Of a stretch of 5,882 nucleotides of DNA, positions 5,720-5,882 are shown in pieces (within the stretch, counting starts at the first letter, position 1; every line of letters starts with the position of its first letter). Source of the stretch: Rubrobacter sp. (GTDB taxonomy: Bacteria; Actinomycetota; Rubrobacteria; Rubrobacterales; Rubrobacteraceae); contig JAFAPF010000383.1 in the NCBI GenBank assembly GCA_019247245.1, positions 1 to 5,882 of the forward strand. Reading direction: 5' to 3'. Under the pieces are notes generated by a model that was given only the letters and a program-made list of their open reading frames with translations, had not been told where the DNA came from and made no database searches. The position numbers were made by a program, and so were the translations under genes.

Positions 5720-5882
5720 ATGACCGAAGACCAGACCAAGCAGCAAAACCCGGTGAACAAGTACCCACAGCCGAAGTTCCCTGAGCAGGAACTGGAGTGG
5801 CCGGGATTGGAATCGCAGATGAACCCGAGGCCCGATTATGGGGAGGACTCCTACCGCGGCAGCGGTAGGCTCGAGGGCAAAA
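5720..5882 (+). CDS. SDR family oxidoreductase, N-terminal part (cut by window end)
   Basis: Only the first 54 residues are present. They match the characteristic N-terminal extension of YghA/YhdF-type short-chain dehydrogenases: a Gln/Pro-rich start, KYPQPKFPEQE, a Pro-Gly-Leu-Glu segment, MNPRPDYGEDSYRGSGRLEG and then a Lys. In this subgroup that Lys is followed directly by the Rossmann strand and the TGxxxGIG nucleotide-binding motif, which would lie just beyond the window. The family reduces or oxidises alcohols, aldehydes or ketones with NAD(P)H in the cytosol; the substrate is usually unknown, and members are often linked to general stress. The ATG has a good purine-rich site (AGGAAGGGAG, 5704-5713) with 6 nt spacing. 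Full length is normally about 290-300 residues. The assignment rests on this extension alone but it is distinctive. Confidence 0.85.
   Translation, partial: MTEDQTKQQNPVNKYPQPKFPEQELEWPGLESQMNPRPDYGEDSYRGSGRLEGK

Overview
The window reads as bacterial chromosomal DNA of moderately high G+C. It has GTG and TTG starts, short intergenic gaps and a lipoprotein with a Gly/Ser/Thr-rich tether. The protein set is a COG1926-type phosphoribosyltransferase beside a dienelactone-hydrolase-like gene, a small zinc-ribbon protein ending in an LEEAFVQL-type tail, a DUF72 protein and a YghA-like SDR. It resembles what I remember from Actinomycetota, most likely Rubrobacter or a relative. That placement is an inference from protein flavour, not from a search.

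All seven convincing intact or partial genes lie on the plus strand. (1) 135-797 is a phosphoribosyltransferase. (2) 809-1492 is the wreck of an alpha/beta hydrolase that once followed it in an operon: two in-frame stops, three frameshifts and a lost catalytic acid. (3) 1522-1792 on the minus strand looks like the C-terminal stump of a second dead gene, possibly thioredoxin-fold, with one repairable frameshift. (4) 1805-2569 and 2577-3284 are a tightly spaced pair: a Pol-beta-type nucleotidyltransferase and a calcineurin-like metallophosphoesterase. (5) 3354-3788 is a zinc-ribbon protein with one hydrophobic segment. (6) 3928-4467 is a secreted lipoprotein with its own good promoter, followed 13 nt later by a DUF72 (YecE-like) gene, 4481-5212. 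(7) 5213-5719 is a roughly 500-bp non-coding or decayed gap with some dyad symmetry. (8) 5720-5882 is the N-terminus of an SDR oxidoreductase that runs off the window.

The layout suggests a genome under turnover. The first third holds two decaying genes in opposite orientation, and the intact nucleotidyltransferase-phosphoesterase pair starts exactly where the minus-strand remnant stops being readable. That pair is the most interesting unit: one predicted enzyme that could attach a nucleotide to a target and one that could hydrolyse phosphodiesters, apparently co-expressed. Its target is unknown. I see no CRISPR array, tRNA, rRNA or intact insertion sequence.
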